In this document: positions 37,401 through 44,047 of the stretch, piece by piece
How the letters are laid out: each line of letters begins with the position of its first letter
How positions within the stretch are numbered: position 1 is the first letter of the stretch
From: Bacillota bacterium
GTDB lineage: Bacteria > Bacillota_A > Clostridia > Lachnospirales > WQUN01
Direction: 5' to 3'
Length of the DNA stretch: 58,132 bases
NCBI GenBank assembly: GCA_009786175.1
Contig: WQTQ01000242.1
Coordinates: forward strand, 1 to 58,132
Position numbers and translations under genes: made by a program
The notes under the pieces: generated by a model
What the model saw: only the letters and a program-made list of their open reading frames with translations
Databases searched by the model: none
What the model was told of the DNA's origin: nothing

Positions 37401-37904
37401 AACCGTTTGTGGGTAGCCGGTGAAGGCTTTATTGAGTACTTCCACATGATTGATGTGGTTAAGAACCCGGCATGGCGAACAATTACTTTAACCATTACAG
37501 TTTGTGACACAGAACATGAAGTATTGCTTGTAAACGCAAACTACGAAGAGCCGCCTGTATTCGATTGTATATACTGCGAAGATGAAGGCTGTGAAATTTG
37601 CACCCCGGTACTGCCGACATTTTATCTTGCTGCAAGCAGCGTAACTGTAAGCAATACAAACCGTCATGTGAGTGTATTTGTAAGCGGCACAGCAGAAGGC
37701 GCGATTACTCTAAATCTTCTTGATGCCGCACCCGAGCTTGTACTGCAAGTGCGCGACAACCTTTGGACCCCAACCGGCCCGGTAGAAGGTCTGGTTATAG
37801 GTGTTGCAGGCAACGCGACAATTACCCAGTCACGAACAGTTACTTTAGAAGTAACCCGTGATGGTGTAACTGTGCTGTTGTCAATTGAATTAGTGGCGAA
37901 TTAA
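31500..37904 (+). CDS. Secreted multidomain rhamnogalacturonan lyase, PL11
   Basis: 2134 residues. Signal peptide (about 1-31); two homologous jelly-roll/LamG-like modules (about 50-280 and 285-515); a Big_2 Ig-like domain (about 516-620); a third jelly-roll-like module (620-857); a Big_4-like domain (870-976); PL11 catalytic propeller (about 980-1682, with MAVADVDGSGRYAILVKWDS and HFFDLDQDGRAEFAVKT calcium-binding repeats); an InlB/Listeria-type repeat (1687-1762, ending LYASWTR). Two copies of a 110-residue domain follow (FGFDIFNNGP, about 1768 and 1903), with Cys-rich linkers at about 1886-1903 and 2022-2036, then a final beta domain. No LPXTG, SLH or dockerin signal was seen, so it may be released or bound through its carbohydrate modules. 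It cleaves the RG-I backbone outside the cell. Confidence 0.88.
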   Translation: MKRQQVKRAIAFVLTFILTVSTFGAAANVLAEGYEVHDYVVLDGVVLDRIGPVIDFNDGVIPGSVVSTNNGITIMDFGGQNVLNINPLVNPGSGHTWTLPLNAGNWNVSDYQLVQIRFDWWAEYARPWQNVYDVRVNYAGGSLFAVRSARDGNDNPPWNARVYFVGHNYADGRNVGTRIIPGTVPRLTQFYIVYTLDLVTQTAHVELESVCGTFYWESQEDILLASAALTSFSFTGARGGANWAGGLGDFDSITATYGGKISNIVIYAGNRDLTIEWEQVGSTIDFADGMPGVVNGPASVFSVRDFDNNRVLNANPHNAGDGTSAMWELPLNSGDWNIGSRDMVRVEFDFWTEWTRQHVLGWEARFNSVNGSGNFEGTLFGVRSTSHGNQSLPLRTHLRMVTSGSALGTNARNDAPTTIIRNASPRHTRYHVMLEANLALQTGLITVTDSSNTVVFESAKIALPTGALTAFSFGTPRSGGNTWATYGAQPHGPDTDYGAKISNIRVFAATYTGLVPNIYPTHVTVTPGTATVEFGAGSLEANRTATFSAEVFPINATDRTFEWSVYPAGHLNYTVNANGTVTVTGIGAGEAQVRATATMPGENGLDVIGHSTVTVNYHPAITEPMPDFTWLFDQGYVMEFGSNFDPDNVPPLWVFTGPAAGGTSHTLGRETVPVVNHFFSWTGTGSGGRAIARDLPEPITGSWIYIHFDWRLPNVTGVGNATQGSSVLNINFTEEGENVISLRAGPRPASEGPFAIGAFAGPNLGNMWHTWQNPNLRMFSFTAVETWYTVDIAIDMDSQLAHVSMRLRGTDISTAETVTLPITATLIDGIRIQGERAATINLGITNNGIDNLFFFTKEHTDTTVVSFLPYDILPYRPADAHETRQQSWFIQRDTGAYPTIESLGLPSHIDVVVANGDVVTVPVTWQVSEAPRRPVGQALPLEWNTNIEGVFSFIAIIEDVPGYAYNRMSIRPPIFVENRNAAPLTTAPRSAEWLDRGVVAVPINDGSGNLVTWRILAPEYAERATFNLFRNDVMIAENIAATNFVDRDGEVGDYYSVERVGFERSMPVRSWPNNWIDIPLQRPTPRRNQALAFGGSMAPGQTDNVFWTANDMAVADVDGSGRYAILVKWDSRYQQDPGLSPTRHTGETIFDLYTLEGELLWRINMGINMTSSAHHMPFHFFDLDQDGRAEFAVKTAEGTRIYHPCADGIVRETVDGGTPVYIIGGDGTNNFAGNFNYHALLDFSRGFYQGTWVSHPNNVWVGGTTCPVRGVANTHVTGRVNNGPEFFTVFNGLTGLPMDTVEWFAPYGINRGNWGDNWSNRADRFNAAIAFTPKNGVNGADPYPTIIEVRGHYGPHFVHAYQFINGRIIEPWANSFVRTQWGVPDGGNHQMMVADATNSGYDDIFFGSLALRHDGTLLWSADGTRGTIRGSHGDALHVGAMNPSGEIMVFTPRESPSTFNVVMYRAATGEPFWGFTAPIGDVGRGVAANITPLPGFEVWATATPMRNSVTGQLIMDAEFGVGDHGGVSTNHRIYWTGDLLSELLDGPNSMFANPNSHMRIEKLNFCVDTSQWYLESIQLLIGTLSNNGTKANPGITADLFGDWREEIIVRTQCNEFIRIYTTNIPTDYTIYTLMHDPQYRLQVSAQNSVYNQPPHLGFYLGATVSDQVRAWDLPVPNLFFPNAPDTVRVTFDANNGTFTADAVTVRDVIPGMLYGGIITTAPIPTRDGYTFGGWLTADGVEVNALTIIADADHVLYASWTRLPSGYQIFGFDIFNNGPEGCPSRPNAGLANAGTIRMWTQLDGVNAFIPYESGTTITATIQSSGECAMDLITVHSPGPGQGVERGRYINFIDADKNAQWEFIDFVITVFDQTVEVLLHNANYAAGCEYCPDCGECRECSECPKFGFDIFNNGPGGAPSRPNASLAAAGTIRMWTQFDGRSTRLPFTVVETVTATDQNGDNAMDFVRINRLWVAGEGFIEYFHMIDVVKNPAWRTITLTITVCDTEHEVLLVNANYEEPPVFDCIYCEDEGCEICTPVLPTFYLAASSVTVSNTNRHVSVFVSGTAEGAITLNLLDAAPELVLQVRDNLWTPTGPVEGLVIGVAGNATITQSRTVTLEVTRDGVTVLLSIELVAN

Positions 37905-37916
37905 AATTAAAGCACG

Positions 37917-37958
37917 CACCCCCTGATATCACATATGCCAATGTGATATCAGGGGGTG
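37917..37958. repeat. Intergenic palindrome, copy c (looped)
   Basis: A perfect 18-bp inverted repeat (arm begins CACCCCCTGATATCACAT) around a 6-nt loop, 12 bp after the PL11 stop. The stem is extended by CACAT/ATGTG relative to copies a and b, with both arms changed in concert. Confidence 0.85.
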
Positions 37959-38041
37959 TAATTTTATTTTAACTTTTGTAACCTTTTGCTTTGTTTCGTG
38001 GTTATAATTATCAATGAAACAAACACAAGGAGGACAGCCAC

Positions 38042-39553
38042 ATGAACAAGAGAATTTTTGTCTTATGTATATTCGCATTGCTGCTGCTTTCGGCGTGTGT
38101 GCGTGATTACGAAAACACAGCCGCCTATGACCCGGGTGAACCATACGGTGCGTTTTTTGACGAGCCAACATACATTATAGAGCAGTGCGCAAGGGAAGAA
38201 CTACTTGCCCAAGGCTGGACGGAATGTATGCTGGACTCCCTGGTTGAAGGCGGGATCAGCTTTGAGAATGTACTAAACCAGGCCCGTTTTGGCGGGTATG
38301 TGTGCAAAATTTACAATGGCCAGCCCATTGGCCCTTCCGGGGAAGTTATTGCCCCACAGTACCACGGTGGCCTTTACTTTAACAACGACGGAATTTTGAC
38401 GGTTATGGTGCTGCAAGCGGCCTTCGACCACGAACCATCTACCACCGCCATTGAAGAAATGCGCGAACTTGGCATAATTGTGCGGACGGCTACATTTACC
38501 CAAGATGAGCTTATGTCTGCCCAGGACAGGCTTTTCTCCTGTTGGGACAGGGCGCGTGAAGCCGGTGTTTCCGGTGCCGGACTTGGGACAATAAACAACA
38601 AAGTAACAGTTTGGCTAAGCCCTTATACAGAGGAATTTAAGGTGAAATTTACAGAGCTTTTGCTGGAACTTTCCCTTAGCCCGGCAATGTTTCACATCGA
38701 GCCTGCATTTTCTCAGGAAATGTTGGACTATCGCGCGGCATTAATCACAAGGGCGATACAGTACGGCGGAGAGCTGGTTGTCCCAGTTGGGGAAGTAGTG
38801 GTTAGCCGCACAGGCATAACCTTCTCGCTGCAAAACCGCACAAACAGCATGTTTTACTATGGCGAGCCTTGGGATTTGGCTTATTATGACAATGGCCGCT
38901 GGCGGCCTGTGCCGTATATGCCCGGCGTTGGCAGTGGTTGGCGATTGCCGTTGTTTATGTTGCAAGGCGGCGGTATTAAGCAATACCACATAAGTTTTGA
39001 ATGGCGTTTTGGAGAACTGCCCCCCGGCAGATACATGTTTATACGCGACGGCTACCAAGGCGAATGGTGCAGAAACGGCAGCAACAACGCATATGCCTTG
39101 GTAGAATTTTTCATAACGGAAGACAGCCCCGTACAATTACCGCCGCAAATTGACCCTTGGGATTTGCCAAGCATAATCAATCTTGTGGAGTTTAGCCGCG
39201 TCACACCCACCGGTATGCGCATTGTTGTAGACAACATTTCTCCATACGACGTTGAACACCGGGCGCAAATTTTAGCCATGGTGCCGGAAGAACACACTCA
39301 CACAGGCCATAGTTGGGAATGGCAATGGTATGGGCTTCCGTTCCTGCCCGACGCTTTTGATTTTCATATTCAAGGGGAAGGCTTTTTACCAAGCAGCGGC
39401 ACGTTGGAGTTTGACACAGATTGGACGCATGTATTTGGTATACTACCGCCGGGAGATTATGTACTTTTGTTAAGTGTTGGCGGCAAAGCGCATCCGCCGC
39501 ACCCAACTGGCTGGGCTTTTGGGGATACCATGGTTATTCGTTTTACTGTGTAA
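38042..39553 (+). CDS. Lipoprotein with Ig-like C-terminal domains, function unknown
   Basis: 503 residues. Lipobox LSAC (Cys about 19). The region 35-230 is unrecognised. Two bacterial Ig-like domains follow (about 245-360 and 370-503), each with the pattern of a hydrophobic W/L strand followed by GELPPGRYMF or GILPPGDYVL, common in surface lipoproteins of Clostridia. Start after AAGGAGG. It is separated from the PL11 gene by a palindromic element, so it is not clearly part of that operon. An extracellular binding role is only a guess. Confidence 0.7.
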   Translation: MNKRIFVLCIFALLLLSACVRDYENTAAYDPGEPYGAFFDEPTYIIEQCAREELLAQGWTECMLDSLVEGGISFENVLNQARFGGYVCKIYNGQPIGPSGEVIAPQYHGGLYFNNDGILTVMVLQAAFDHEPSTTAIEEMRELGIIVRTATFTQDELMSAQDRLFSCWDRAREAGVSGAGLGTINNKVTVWLSPYTEEFKVKFTELLLELSLSPAMFHIEPAFSQEMLDYRAALITRAIQYGGELVVPVGEVVVSRTGITFSLQNRTNSMFYYGEPWDLAYYDNGRWRPVPYMPGVGSGWRLPLFMLQGGGIKQYHISFEWRFGELPPGRYMFIRDGYQGEWCRNGSNNAYALVEFFITEDSPVQLPPQIDPWDLPSIINLVEFSRVTPTGMRIVVDNISPYDVEHRAQILAMVPEEHTHTGHSWEWQWYGLPFLPDAFDFHIQGEGFLPSSGTLEFDTDWTHVFGILPPGDYVLLLSVGGKAHPPHPTGWAFGDTMVIRFTV

Positions 39554-39630
39554 CACATTTCTTTGCAAAAAAAGTTGCGAAGCGCAGCCATTTGTTTGTT
39601 AGAATTTTTCACAGAACAGAGGTGAACATT

Positions 39631-40677
39631 TTGCGGACAATAGACAAGCTAAACGCTGTAATAGACTATGTAGAAAACCACATATCCGAAGACATCGACC
39701 TTAACCACCTTGCGGCCATTGCATGCAGTTCCCTTTACGACTTTCAGCGGATGTTTGGCTTTATCGCCGAAATGTCTATTGTGGAGTACATTAGAAAGCG
39801 GCGGCTAACCCTTGCGGGGCTGGAGCTGCGCCAAGGCAAAGCCAGCGTTTTAACCGTGGCCATAAAGTACAATTACAACTCGCCTGTTTCTTTTGCGCGC
39901 GCGTTTCAGGCGTTTCATGGGATTGTGCCAAGTAAGGTAAAAAGTTCCGGTGTCCCGCTGCAAATGTTCCCTCGCATATTTTTTCAAGTAACTGTGAAAG
40001 AGGTGCCGATTGTGTTAAGGAGAGACATTATTGTTGTAAATGGAAAAGAGTATGAAGCGTCGTACTTTGGGGAGGTAGATATTTCCGCCTGGTCTAAAGA
40101 TTATTCGAAGCGGGAGTTTTGGCGGCTGGAAGATGTTTATGGAGATTTTAAGGATTTGCCGGAAACAGGTCAGGTTTTGCCATACAATAACTATCCGATA
40201 AATGTAGAAATTGGGCAAGTTTTTGTAATAGACTATCTCAGAAAAAAAGATGGCTTGGTTGAAAGAAAGTATTACATTGCCGACGGTACCGTTTGGAAGG
40301 ACCTACCATCCACCCGTGAGTTTCGCCCGGGGCATCCGGGGCCGACACCGCCATTAAGAATGGACAAAATAACCGTAAATGGAAAAGAGTACGACGCTTC
40401 ATATTTTGGAAGCCGTGACATGTCCTCCTGGTCCGAGTTGTATGTGGATCGTGATTTTTGGCGGCTGGAAAACGCCTACGATGACTTCAAAGATAACCCC
40501 GGTGTCGGGGGCAGTGTTCTTCCCTACAATAATTACCCGATGCATATAGAAATTGGGCAAGTTTTTGTAATAGACTACCAAGTAAAAATAGATGGTAGTA
40601 TTGAGCGGAAATTTTACATTTCCGATGGCACTGTTTGGCAGGATATGCCTTCAACAAGGGAAGTGCTGCATAAATGA
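39631..40677 (+). CDS. AraC-family regulator with duplicated C-terminal domain
   Basis: 348 residues. The AraC/XylS double helix-turn-helix is at the N-terminus (about 1-105: IDLNHLAAIACSSLYDFQRMF, then VLTVAIKYNYNSPVSFARAF). Two tandem copies of a domain of about 100 residues follow (about 131-231 and 244-347), each opening with VNGKEYEASYFG or VNGKEYDASYFG, sharing FWRLE-YDDFKD and PYNNYP, and ending STREF/STREV. I do not recognise the repeat. The start is TTG 39631, seven bases after AGAGGTG; the open frame extends upstream but overlaps the preceding lipoprotein gene. Confidence 0.8.
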   Translation: MRTIDKLNAVIDYVENHISEDIDLNHLAAIACSSLYDFQRMFGFIAEMSIVEYIRKRRLTLAGLELRQGKASVLTVAIKYNYNSPVSFARAFQAFHGIVPSKVKSSGVPLQMFPRIFFQVTVKEVPIVLRRDIIVVNGKEYEASYFGEVDISAWSKDYSKREFWRLEDVYGDFKDLPETGQVLPYNNYPINVEIGQVFVIDYLRKKDGLVERKYYIADGTVWKDLPSTREFRPGHPGPTPPLRMDKITVNGKEYDASYFGSRDMSSWSELYVDRDFWRLENAYDDFKDNPGVGGSVLPYNNYPMHIEIGQVFVIDYQVKIDGSIERKFYISDGTVWQDMPSTREVLHK

Positions 40678-40682
40678 TAAAA

Positions 40683-40725
40683 CTACCCCCTGATATCACG
40701 TTCCCGGTATGATATCAGGGGGTAG
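40683..40725. repeat. Intergenic palindrome, copy d (looped)
   Basis: A perfect 16-bp inverted repeat (CTACCCCCTGATATCA / reverse complement) with an 11-nt loop, lying between the stop of the AraC gene (6 bp) and the convergent small gene (8 bp). It may act as a two-way transcription end. Confidence 0.85.
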
Positions 40726-40732
40726 ACCATTC

Positions 40733-40990
40733 TTAAATTAAATACTTCACATCCACATTCGGATGGCTTTCCTGGAACCTTTCCCGTATAACTGCGTACT
40801 TTGGAAAATAGTCATACTCGTTAAACACGGTGGCAATAACCTTGCTGCTGTTCCCTTTTTTGATAATACATATCAGCGCGGGGTTATCGTCCCCTTCGGC
40901 TGGGGTAGCTTGTATGTTGCTTACAGCGTCTACCAGGCCAAATTCCCAAAGGAGTTTTTCCAGGGTTTTAATTTCGGTTTCGTATTGCAT
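40733..40990 (-). CDS. Small uncharacterised protein (85 aa)
   Basis: 85 residues, no signal peptide or membrane segment. Mixed charge, with a short conserved-looking segment ALICIIKKGNSSKVIATVFNEYDYF. It has a strong AGGAGGATAATC site before ATG 40990 and lies 10 bp after the oxidoreductase stop on the same strand, so it is likely the last gene of that operon. I do not recognise it. Confidence 0.6.
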   Translation of the reverse strand: MQYETEIKTLEKLLWEFGLVDAVSNIQATPAEGDDNPALICIIKKGNSSKVIATVFNEYDYFPKYAVIRERFQESHPNVDVKYLI

Positions 40991-41000
40991 GATTATCCTC

Positions 41001-42191
41001 CTAAATGCAATCTATACTTGCCTCCGCAGAGCGGCCCATTAATCCGGGTGCAAGTGGGGCGGGACGTCCCGGGTTGGTTGTGATGGTGAAAGTTGTGTTT
41101 TCCGCGTTGGACCTGTCTATGGCGGCGGCAACTTCTACGGCGTGAAGGGCAAGCTCTGCGCTGCTGCGTGGCAGGCGGTTCCGGCGTATTGCCCAAGCCA
41201 TATCTACTACGGCAATGCCCCGCCACGAGTTGTAGCAAGGTTCCCACGGTTTGTCGCTGATGGGCGGGATTTTAGGGTCTATGTCGCTAAAGCCATGGGT
41301 AAACGGCATTTTTACGCGCTCGTTACCCATACGCGTTAAATAAATATAGTCGCCCCATCCGCCAAAATTATTAGGATCTGTTAAGGTCATGTGCCCAAGT
41401 GTGCCGTAAACTTCCACACGGGGTACTTCCGGCCCTGTGCCGTCAGATGTCAGGGTTAGGCTTGCGTAGCAGCCGTCTTCAAATTCCAAAATTCCCATAG
41501 AAGTTGTTGAGCCTGCCCCGGGCGCGGCAGGTTGCCTGTAGTTAGGGTGAAGCGGGTTTGCTAACATTTTGCCCGCCCCTGCCCGGGAAAACCCGGAAAC
41601 TCTTCTAACCGAGCCAAAAAGGTTTACCAGCACGTTGATGTAATAACCGGACATATCGTAGTGAATTGTCGTGCCTGCCGCGCCAAAATTTGGATGGTCT
41701 GCAGGGCGTTCGTTGGCATTGTATCCGCGGTAACAGAAAGCATGGGCGAATAGGGGAGTGCCTATCCAGCCGTCATCTATCAGCTTGCGTGCCGTTTGGT
41801 AACCGGAGCCCATGTAGCAATCCGGCGCGGCACCTACGTACAGGTTTTTGGAAGCGGCAAGGTCGTAAAGCTCTTTTGCGGCCTCATAACTTCTGTCCAG
41901 GGCTTTTTCTGAATAGGCGTGTTTACCGGCTTCCAAAATGGATTTTGTTACATCATGATGGTCCATCGGTCCTGTGGTGTTCAGTACAATTTCAATTTCC
42001 GGGTCGGATAGAATTTCTTCGTTGGTCATTTGGCGGATGCCAAAAGTTTCTGCCCGGGCTTTGCTTCTTTCCGGGATAAGGTCGGAGCAGCCAACCATTT
42101 CTGTAATTGTAAAGCCGCCTTTTGTAAGGGTGTGAAGATAGGTGTAGCTGATATTTCCCGAGCCTATTAACGCTACTTTTACTGGTTTCAT
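41001..42191 (-). CDS. Gfo/Idh/MocA-family oxidoreductase
   Basis: 396 residues. An N-terminal NAD(P)-binding Rossmann motif (KVALIGSGNISYTYLHTL, about 4-21), the EKA motif with a conserved Lys region (AYSEKALDRSYEAAKELYDL, about 92-111) and the C-terminal Gfo/Idh/MocA domain are visible. Such enzymes oxidise sugars, inositols or related polyols with NAD(P). Its partner at 42202 is a TIM-barrel isomerase, a common pairing in polyol or unusual sugar catabolism. The substrate cannot be deduced. Confidence 0.9.
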   Translation of the reverse strand: MKPVKVALIGSGNISYTYLHTLTKGGFTITEMVGCSDLIPERSKARAETFGIRQMTNEEILSDPEIEIVLNTTGPMDHHDVTKSILEAGKHAYSEKALDRSYEAAKELYDLAASKNLYVGAAPDCYMGSGYQTARKLIDDGWIGTPLFAHAFCYRGYNANERPADHPNFGAAGTTIHYDMSGYYINVLVNLFGSVRRVSGFSRAGAGKMLANPLHPNYRQPAAPGAGSTTSMGILEFEDGCYASLTLTSDGTGPEVPRVEVYGTLGHMTLTDPNNFGGWGDYIYLTRMGNERVKMPFTHGFSDIDPKIPPISDKPWEPCYNSWRGIAVVDMAWAIRRNRLPRSSAELALHAVEVAAAIDRSNAENTTFTITTNPGRPAPLAPGLMGRSAEASIDCI

Positions 42192-42201
42192 AAGCGCACC
42201 T

Positions 42202-42993
42202 CTACTGGATTTTTAATACATTGCGCATATAATCTACGCTGGTTTGCAGGCTGTCAAATGCGTCTCCGCGGTGAAGGTCCTGCTCTACGCAGTACCACTC
42301 AATTCCAATTTCGCGGCAGGCAGCAACAACTTCCTGCCAGTTAATATTGCCCTGTCCAACTTCCGCAAAGCGGAACGGGATGCGTTCCATTCCCAAATCG
42401 TAGGAAAGGTCGTCTATGGCGTAATCTTTAAAGTGAACCACAGTGCTGCGGCCTTTTACGCGGCGTACCCAATAAGCAGGGTCTGCCCCGGCGGCAGACA
42501 TCCAAAAAGTATCAAGGCAGAATACAATGCTGTCCGGGCAAGTTTCTTCAATCATAATTTCTATGCCCGGCTTACCGCCCAAGCTTGCAAAATTTCTAAA
42601 TTCTTGGGCATGGTTGTGGTAAGAAAGTTTAAAGCCTGCGTCTGCGAAAGGCTTTGCCATGTTGTTGAGATGTTTCACATAGGCCCTAAAGCCGTCTAAA
42701 GAGCGCATCATTTCCCCGGGCATTGTACCTACACAGATAATTTTCACGCCCAAGGCTTCCGCTCTTTTCATGGTTTCGTCCGGTGTTTCCGGGTTGCCCC
42801 AAATTGTGCAAACTGTCAAATTGTTTTTGGCAAGCTCGGCTTTTTCTTCTTCAATGCTAAACCCGGCGGCGCGTCCAATCCCATTTTCCAGCCCGTTAAA
42901 GCCTATTGCTTTTAACTTTGCATAGGCCGCTTCTACAGTTTCTTTGTTAAATACATGGTGCCTGATGCTAAAAGGTGCCAGTCCAATCGGCAT
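42202..42993 (-). CDS. Sugar phosphate isomerase/epimerase family TIM-barrel protein
   Basis: 263 residues. AP-endonuclease-2/xylose-isomerase-like barrel: KLSYHNHAQEF carries metal-binding His, SIVFCLDTFWM the Asp, VVHFKDYAIDD the His, and EWYCVEQDLHRG the terminal Glu. It precedes the Gfo/Idh/MocA gene by 10 bp on the minus strand, so the two are cotranscribed, and resembles IolE-type dehydratase/isomerase partners. The intergenic region upstream (42994-43180) is shared with the glycine reductase promoter. Confidence 0.88.
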   Translation of the reverse strand: MPIGLAPFSIRHHVFNKETVEAAYAKLKAIGFNGLENGIGRAAGFSIEEEKAELAKNNLTVCTIWGNPETPDETMKRAEALGVKIICVGTMPGEMMRSLDGFRAYVKHLNNMAKPFADAGFKLSYHNHAQEFRNFASLGGKPGIEIMIEETCPDSIVFCLDTFWMSAAGADPAYWVRRVKGRSTVVHFKDYAIDDLSYDLGMERIPFRFAEVGQGNINWQEVVAACREIGIEWYCVEQDLHRGDAFDSLQTSVDYMRNVLKIQ

Positions 42994-43119
42994 AATTGCT
43001 CCTGCTTTCTAGTCATAGATTTAGTTCCATACAAAGATTACCATAAATAAAAGATGGTGGGAAGTAGTATAACCGGTTTCGCTGCAAATTAAGTATTAAA
43101 AATATAAGGTTTCTATCCC

Positions 43120-43148
43120 TTGTTTGCTTAGTAAAGGTGTGGTATATT
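43120..43148 (+). promoter_or_regulatory. Candidate promoter of glycine reductase locus
   Basis: TTGTTT (43120-43125), 17 bp, TATATT (43143-43148), upstream of grdX. A second TATACT lies at 43152-43157. It is the only plausible start of the plus-strand grd transcript in this gap. Confidence 0.5.
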
Positions 43149-43189
43149 AGCTATACTAAGTAAGGGGGCGGTGACTGAACATTAATAGG

Positions 43190-43531
43190 TTGATTACAAA
43201 CAACCCAGTGGCCAATAAGCGGCTTTCCGGCATATTTAACATAGAATATCTGGATGGGTCGTATTTTGATGTTTTGGTGCTGGTGCGTGATTATGTACAC
43301 AAAGGACATAAATTGCTTACGCACCCTTTGTCCGGTAGTGTTAAGCCTAAAGAAACGCCGTATAAATCTATAGTAATTTCTGCGGCAGCCGAGGGGTTGG
43401 ATATGCAGTCGCTTTCTATTATTGAGGAGAGTATTGCATGTTATGAAAAGTTTGTAGATAGAAGTGTTCCGGAGAGTGCGTTGACGGATTTTATGGAGAT
43501 TGATTGTAGTTTGATAGAGTCGGTGGTTTGA
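43190..43531 (+). CDS. grdX: GrdX family protein
   Basis: 113 residues. The segments LITNNP, YLDGSYFDVLVLVRDYVHKGHKLLTHPLSGSVKP, ETPYKS and SLSIIEESI match GrdX, a small protein of unknown biochemical role encoded first in glycine reductase operons. The start is uncertain: the TTG at 43190 lies 15 bases after GGTGA, whereas an in-frame ATT at 43181 lies only 6 bases after that site and would give NRLITNNP at the N-terminus. It is separated from grdE by an inserted GxxExxY gene. Confidence 0.85.
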   Translation: MITNNPVANKRLSGIFNIEYLDGSYFDVLVLVRDYVHKGHKLLTHPLSGSVKPKETPYKSIVISAAAEGLDMQSLSIIEESIACYEKFVDRSVPESALTDFMEIDCSLIESVV

Positions 43532-43543
43532 AAAAATATTTTC

Positions 43544-43570
43544 ACTCACAGAGACACTGAGTTCACAGAG
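43544..43570. repeat. Left inverted repeat of GxxExxY element
   Basis: A 27-bp sequence beginning ACTCACAGAG. It matches the reverse complement of the right repeat (43973-43999) at 23 of 27 positions by direct comparison. It starts 12 bp after the grdX stop. Confidence 0.8.
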
Positions 43571-43584
43571 GGGGAAGCAATTAA

Positions 43585-44001
43585 TTGACTGAGGGTGAGT
43601 TGAATGAGTTAACCGGAGGAATCATTGGAATAGCAATTGATGTGCATCGTGAATTAGGGTCGGGGTTATTAGAACGAGTTTATCAGCGATGCTTAAAAAT
43701 AGCTTTGGAAGAAGCCGGTTATACTGTTAGGACGGAATTGTCAATGCCCATAATTTTCCGAGGTAAAATAGTTGAAAATGAAGGTTACCGAATTGATATG
43801 TTGGTAAATGAAACAGTTGTGTTAGAGATTAAATCTGTTTCAGAGTTAACATCTATATATGAAAAACAGCTTGGCACATATCTTAGGTTAGCAGATAAGC
43901 CATGTGGCCTGTTGATGAATTTTAATACAGCATTTTTGAAGCAAGGGATAAAACGAATAAAAATGGTTTTCTCTCCGTGGACTCTGTGCCTCTGTGAGTA
44001 A
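43585..44001 (+). CDS. GxxExxY protein (PD-(D/E)XK-like fold)
   Basis: 138 residues. The motif GSGLLERVYQRCL carries the GxxExxY signature. YRIDMLVNETVVLEIKSVSEL contains the Asp...Glu-x-Lys of a PD-(D/E)XK nuclease-like core, and QLGTYLRLADKPCGLLMNFN follows. The function of the family is unknown; a nuclease-like activity is only implied by the fold. The last codons (PWTLCLCE) are encoded by the right inverted repeat, so the repeat is part of the gene. It starts at TTG 43585 after AGAGGGGGAAG. It interrupts the grd operon. Confidence 0.88.
   Translation: MTEGELNELTGGIIGIAIDVHRELGSGLLERVYQRCLKIALEEAGYTVRTELSMPIIFRGKIVENEGYRIDMLVNETVVLEIKSVSELTSIYEKQLGTYLRLADKPCGLLMNFNTAFLKQGIKRIKMVFSPWTLCLCE
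43973..43999. repeat. Right inverted repeat of GxxExxY element
   Basis: A 27-bp partner of the left repeat in reverse orientation, ending CTCTGTGAGT. It overlaps the last eight sense codons and the first base of the stop of the GxxExxY gene. Confidence 0.8.
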
Positions 44002-44047
44002 TAATAACCCAAGGGCATCGCCCTTCAAAATAGAAAGGAGCAACACA

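Larger units (their letters stand above)
43544..43999. mobile_element. Possible inverted-repeat-bounded GxxExxY insertion unit
   Basis: A 456-bp unit comprising 27-bp imperfect terminal inverted repeats and one GxxExxY gene, located between grdX and grdE, which are normally close neighbours. No transposase is encoded, so any mobilisation would depend on factors outside the window. Target duplications are not obvious. Confidence 0.45.

Noticed and set aside
36789..37445. 218-residue minus-strand open frame opposite the PL11 C-terminal repeats
   Set aside because: Antisense to the duplicated domain; its internal repetition simply mirrors that duplication.
39421..39630. N-terminal extension of the AraC gene upstream of 39631
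   Set aside because: The extension overlaps the end of the lipoprotein gene, has no ribosome site, and the AraC family part begins right after TTG 39631 with a good site.
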